Positions 60,032-64,000 of a stretch of 64,000 nucleotides of DNA are shown piece by piece. Within the stretch, counting starts at the first letter, position 1; the number at the start of each line of letters is the position of its first letter. The notes below the pieces were generated by a model that saw only the letters and a list, made by a program, of their open reading frames with translations, made no database searches and had not been told where the DNA came from. The stretch lies in contig NGBS01001166.1 of NCBI GenBank assembly GCA_002245135.1, forward strand, positions 1 through 64,000. Reading direction: 5' to 3'. Made by a program: the position numbers and the translations under genes. The DNA comes from Proteromonas lacertae. Taxonomy: Eukaryota; Sar; Bigyra; Opalinata; Proteromonadidae.

Positions 60032-61522
60032 TCATACTACATCTATTCTAGCATATTTTTCTTCAAAATAACATGTAGAAATATCCCAATTTTGTTTAAC
60101 TAAGCAATTCTTATAATCATCAATATATGCTTTCATTAAAGTATAAGTAATATCATAAATAGAACTAAAATATCCAATTTCATTTAAATAATGGTATATA
60201 TACAACACTTGTAAAAAAGATCTCATTTCATCTTCGCTATTTGCATTTCTTTGAAGAAGAACATGAACTGAATACTTCTGTCTATTTTCATCATCATTAT
60301 GAATTGATATCAAGTATCTCTCCCCTTTCAATAACTTATGAATACTTTCAAATTCAGATTTTTTATTATTCTTAAAAACTATATCAAATGATTCTCCATA
60401 ATGTATTTGTATATTGTCTTCATTAAAAATAGATAAGAATGATGGATATAGTCTATTAACCTCTTGTGGGGAATATATTATATGTTCTTTCACATATCTT
60501 AATGAAGATTGAATTCCTCTCTGTATATCTAAAGTGTTTAAAGTAACATATTTCAATGATTTATAACAACAATATAAACTAAGTGGAATTAATGCTAATG
60601 CTGGTAATAAAACACTTAATTGATTATATAATAATATTCCTGAAGCAGCTACACCTAATGAAGTACCAATAACATTACCACATACTATCTGAGAACTGCA
60701 TTTTGCAGTTAAATCAGCTAAGTTTCCTTTTAATGCAAATGATTTTAGTATAACTGTTCTTGAAGCACTAGTTGACATCCATGATATATTCTTCAACATA
60801 TTTGCTAAAGCAGCAATTGGAATAAATAATAGACCATAATAGGGTGAAAATATCTCTAATACAGTTCCAGCAGCTAATGATAACAGTGATATAAAAGACC
60901 ACAATTTGGGATTACTATCAAATTTTGTATTTATTGAATTGACATATAATATTCCTCCTAAATCTCCTAATCCGTCTTTTATTATCCAATTTAGACCAGC
61001 TGCCATTGGAATAGAACCAGCACCTAAACCTATTGCATATAGAAGTGATTGAGTTGCAACAATCCCTGTTGTTGTTGAGAGCATTGATGCGGCTGTGGAG
61101 TATGTAACGTATTGGTAGTATCTAAATAATAATAAAATGATATGATTAATACCCTTTAGCAACGGATTTTTGATGATTTGTGGGTAGAAAGTATGAGATT
61201 AGATTTGGAATGATTTTGGTAGGCAGCTAATTATAATAAACAATAATATAAGTAATACAAATCTTGAAAGTGGATTAGTGTGTATTTTTGTAACATCTTG
61301 GGATTTAACAGAGAAATTCTGTTCTTTATTATTTCCTAGATATTGTTTTATTATATATGAGTTGCTTCTATCGACAGCATTCATCGTTATCTTTGGTGAC
61401 ACATCAGATAGTGAAAACTTCACTGCACACAGTGTTGAATGGACATGTGAAGGGTTCCTAGTCGGTAAATGACTAGCACTTTTATTAACTAAGGCTTTGA
61501 ATGATGCTAACTTCGAATACAT
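60032..61522 (-). CDS. RUS (root UVB sensitive)/DUF647 family membrane protein
   Basis: Three exons (introns 61227-61258 and 61122-61152) give 475 residues. The family core runs FLPTNHQKSVAKGYYQYVTY, then GAGSIPMAAGLNWIIKDGLG (the 'A..L.W..+DG.G' signature), KLWSFISLLSLAAGTVLEIF and GNLADLTAKCSSQIVCGNVIG. Several hydrophobic segments are present. Plant RUS1/RUS2 act in auxin transport and UV response, and animal RUSF1 is poorly understood, so no function is claimed here. The N-terminus is basic and Ser-rich and could target an organelle. The upstream side holds TTTGGCGGG (61543-61551). Confidence 0.82.
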
Positions 61523-61727
61523 GATAATAACAAATAAAATTGTTTGGCGGGTTTTTCTAAAACACGCTTTTATTTGAAAGTTTGAAAGAAGCTATAGAGA
61601 TTCATCAATTTTAATATCTTTTTATTAAATAGTTCATTGGTAAATGTTATATACCATAAATTCTTACAAATCCTTAAATATGAAGTATTAACTTAAAAAA
61701 AATATTATCTTAAAACTAACTATGCTA

Positions 61728-62587
61728 TTAATTAGACCATAATCTTTCCAAAGCATCATATATTAACACCATCATATCTTGAGGAGGTAATAAAACCTGT
61801 AATTGATCTGAAGGAAAATGTTCGTTCTTCAGTTTAATCATTCCATTTATATCTATAAGGCATAAAGTATGTATAATTATATTAAAAATCATACTAGCAT
61901 CATTTAGTCCTAAAATTACTCTAGAAACAGTAAGTCGTAATGTATCAACTGAAGCAATATATGAATTATTTACTTTTCTGTATAACAGTTTCACATTCTT
62001 CTCAATTTCTTCTATTAATAATACAATATTGATAATTGCTGTAAATTTTTCAAAATCAATTTGATTTTTTAAGGAATTATTGAAAAACTATTACGAATAT
62101 AATTTCAAAAAACATATACATTAAGTAATTTACTATTAATTGCTGGATAGCATTTAATACAAAGTTGTGAGAGTAGTTTAATGCAATTAATACGAGAAAT
62201 GCAATCATCATCTGTGTAATAGATTATAGAGGAATATACCTGGACTGGATTTTAAAATATCAAAAGAAAGACTGAGATTTTCAAGATACATCTTAAATAA
62301 TATATATTAAACATATGATACATTTCCATCCCTTGGACAAAGTCGAATATAACGTAATGATCTGAATATAGTTGTACTTGGCATTGACATTTGTGAAAAA
62401 CTAGATAATAATATTTGAAAATAATACTATTCAGCTGCAAATTCTATTGCATTCTCTGGACGATTTTCAAGCAATAAAAGTAAGCAATCTTTCAGATATT
62501 TATTGACTCCACTTTTATCTATTATCATAAGTCGATAGTATATATACTAAGATAATCATTATTTGTTCTTGTTGAATCACTACTCAT
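61728..62587 (-). CDS. TPGS1-like tubulin polyglutamylase complex subunit
   Basis: Six exons (introns 62519-62547, 62401-62427, 62292-62321, 62212-62239 and 62088-62119) give 237 residues. Residues about 17-50 (SGVNKYLKDCLLLLLENRP then ENAIEFAAEYF) match the RIIa/DPY30-like dimerisation helix of TPGS1 ('..L...L..LLE.RPE.PI.FLA.YF'). The rest is helical. TPGS1 scaffolds the TTLL1 polyglutamylase complex on axonemal and basal-body microtubules. The assignment rests mainly on this N-terminal motif. Other DPY30-fold ciliary proteins remain possible. Confidence 0.6.
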
Positions 62588-62748
62588 CTTGCTGCGAAAA
62601 TTAGAAATTTGAAAAAATAAGAAGGTTTATGGTTTTCTGGTCATTTTTTCAATTTAATTTTATTCCTGATAGAAAAAACAAATCAAAGAAATATTTACAG
62701 AAGAGTAAATAATAATAATATATAAATACACTAACCTTTAAAGAAAAA

Positions 62749-64000
62749 TTAAAACATACTCCAACCACCAGTTAATGCTCTCCTTTTCCTTATTAAACCT
62801 ATTTCTTCTGGAGTAAATCGCAAAACTGTAGCAATAGCATTTTCCATATGCAATCTAACATCATTCTCACCAGCACTCATATACTGAATTATTAGGTTCT
62901 TTAAATACTCTTCTTGTGTTTTTGCTAATGATAGTGGAGATGTAGTAGGTTTACCATCACCACCCTTCAACAGATCTACCTGTCTTTCCAAAAATGATAT
63001 TTTTTCATCATATTCTGATTTCATTTTCATTGATTTTCTTTTGTATTCATTAAACTCTGCTTCTAATCTCATAAAATTATCTTTCTCTCTAGCTTCTTGA
63101 ATAGTATCAGATACTTGATGTTTTTGAACCTCTTTATTGGCTTGATTATATTGAGTTCTCCATTGAGCAGCATCAGCTCGTAGTTTTGTAATAATTTGTT
63201 TTTGTTCACACACCAAATTTTCAAATTCATCTTTCTCATTCTCCAATTCTTGCACTTTTCTCTTTAACTGCTCATTTTTGTCTTTTAATATTGCAAATTT
63301 CTTCTCTGCTTCTTCTAATTCATGTTCTGTAGTTTGTTTTGATATTTCATGTACTTTTATATCAAGTGTAGTATTCTTTAACTATTATAGCAGAGAGAAT
63401 GATTATAATTTATACAGTTTCTAGTGTATTTGCCTTTTGTCTCAAATCCATTTCTGATTTTACCCTGTATTGTCTAAAATCTTCATTTAGTTTATCATAT
63501 TGATCTTGTAAATCTAATAACTTTTTATTCTATTGAAAAATATTAATAAAACGAAGAAAAGAATATAAATACTATTTTTTCAACATCTTTTGGTGATAAT
63601 GAATATGTTGGTAGTTGTAATTGCACATCAGAACCTGTTACTAAATCTACTAAATCTTCTTCTTTGATCCATTGACAAGGTCTGTTAATATCATCGTCAT
63701 CTTCATCATCACTGAATTCTGAAATAACCTTTTGTGTTTGGCACATCTTACATCGTGTGTTATCATTAATATTTACAAATGAACATTGAGCACACTTCCA
63801 TGTCTCACTATCACTGAAAAATTCTACCAAACACCATGTCTGGCCATTTTGATTTATTCTATGATACACTTTGGATGGGACACGAGAGTCTAGTAAATAT
63901 TATACATATCAATTCTTACCTGGTATTTCTACATCACCTGTGAATTTCTGTTTCATTTGTCTCAATTCTTCCTTTTGTGACTATTGAATCAAAATATAAT
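62749..64000 (-). CDS. Golgin-like protein: RanBP2-type zinc finger, coiled coil, GRIP-like end; 5' part outside window
   Basis: The gene continues past the right edge. Introns are 63890-63919 (GTAAGA.., one of few not starting GTAT), 63530-63572 and 63382-63415, with another beginning at the edge (63981). WKCAQCSFVNINDNTRCKMC is a RanBP2-type zinc finger (W-x-C-x2-C-x10-C-x2-C). A long coiled coil follows. The end (EYLKNLIIQYM, then ENAIATVLRFTPEEIGLI) fits the GRIP/GRAB pattern with its key Tyr. GRIP domains bind Arl1 on trans-Golgi membranes. The zinc finger suggests a ubiquitin or RNA partner. The combination is unusual. Confidence 0.72.

Noticed and set aside
1-64000. CRISPR array, prophage or intact transposon
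   Set aside because: No spaced identical repeats, no transposase, integrase or reverse transcriptase motifs, and gene structure is eukaryotic throughout.

Overview
This window is a gene-dense, strongly AT-rich stretch of nuclear DNA from a flagellated unicellular eukaryote that uses the standard genetic code. TAA, TAG and TGA all serve as stops. Nearly every gene is cut by very short introns. I traced more than 100, mostly 25-40 nt (extremes 19 and about 107 nt), and nearly all begin GTAT and end TAG. For almost all multi-exon models below, exon sums are exact multiples of three once these introns are removed, which is a strong internal check. Two EGF-repeat secreted proteins look like the SIG1/OCM mastigoneme family of stramenopiles. 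Together with tiny introns, AT richness, radial-spoke and tubulin-polyglutamylation genes and an organellar EngB GTPase, this makes a flagellated stramenopile near Blastocystis (opalinid or Proteromonas type) my best guess. That is an inference, not an identification.

Layout. 0-5 kb is accessory: decayed copies of a four-CxxC zinc-binding family and a tandem pair of BTB/Ig-like/SPRY-like genes, one intact and one decayed. 5-12 kb holds EngB and ribosomal protein eS17 (divergent, 43 bp apart), two tandem Kelch-RING genes, RPA14 and an EF-hand protein. 12-15 kb holds two more zinc-family copies (one broken, one intact) and a conserved unknown. 15-25 kb has a long coiled-coil protein, a possible telomeric OB-fold protein, a SIG1-like protein, Pol III subunit RPC34 and a pseudokinase-LRR protein. 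24-40 kb is mostly housekeeping and ciliary: Sec24, radial spoke RSP4/6, SLU7, ataxin-2, NAA30, a dysferlin/CCCH/RasGEF protein, a CFAP97-like protein, a second SIG1-like protein and NAA40. 40-50 kb has two more pseudokinase-LRR genes, an LRR/coiled-coil protein and CK2 alpha. 50-64 kb has UDP-sugar pyrophosphorylase, tandem polypeptide GalNAc-transferases, a coiled-coil/helical protein, a BTB plus bromodomain-like fusion, a RUS-family membrane protein, a TPGS1-like subunit and a zinc-finger/GRIP golgin cut by the window edge.

Themes. (1) Flagellum: RSP4/6, TPGS1-like, CFAP97-like, the two SIG1-like proteins and several coiled-coil proteins. (2) Secretory pathway: Sec24, GalNAc-transferases, nucleotide-sugar synthesis and a golgin. 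(3) RNA and translation: SLU7, RPC34, eS17, ataxin-2, NAA30 and NAA40. (4) Lineage-specific families that are duplicating and decaying. Seven divergent gene pairs share promoters of 43-161 bp. Six otherwise well-conserved genes each need exactly one single-base frame correction. This could be assembly error, recent decay or recoding, and sequence alone cannot decide. No tRNA, rRNA, CRISPR array or intact transposon was recognised.
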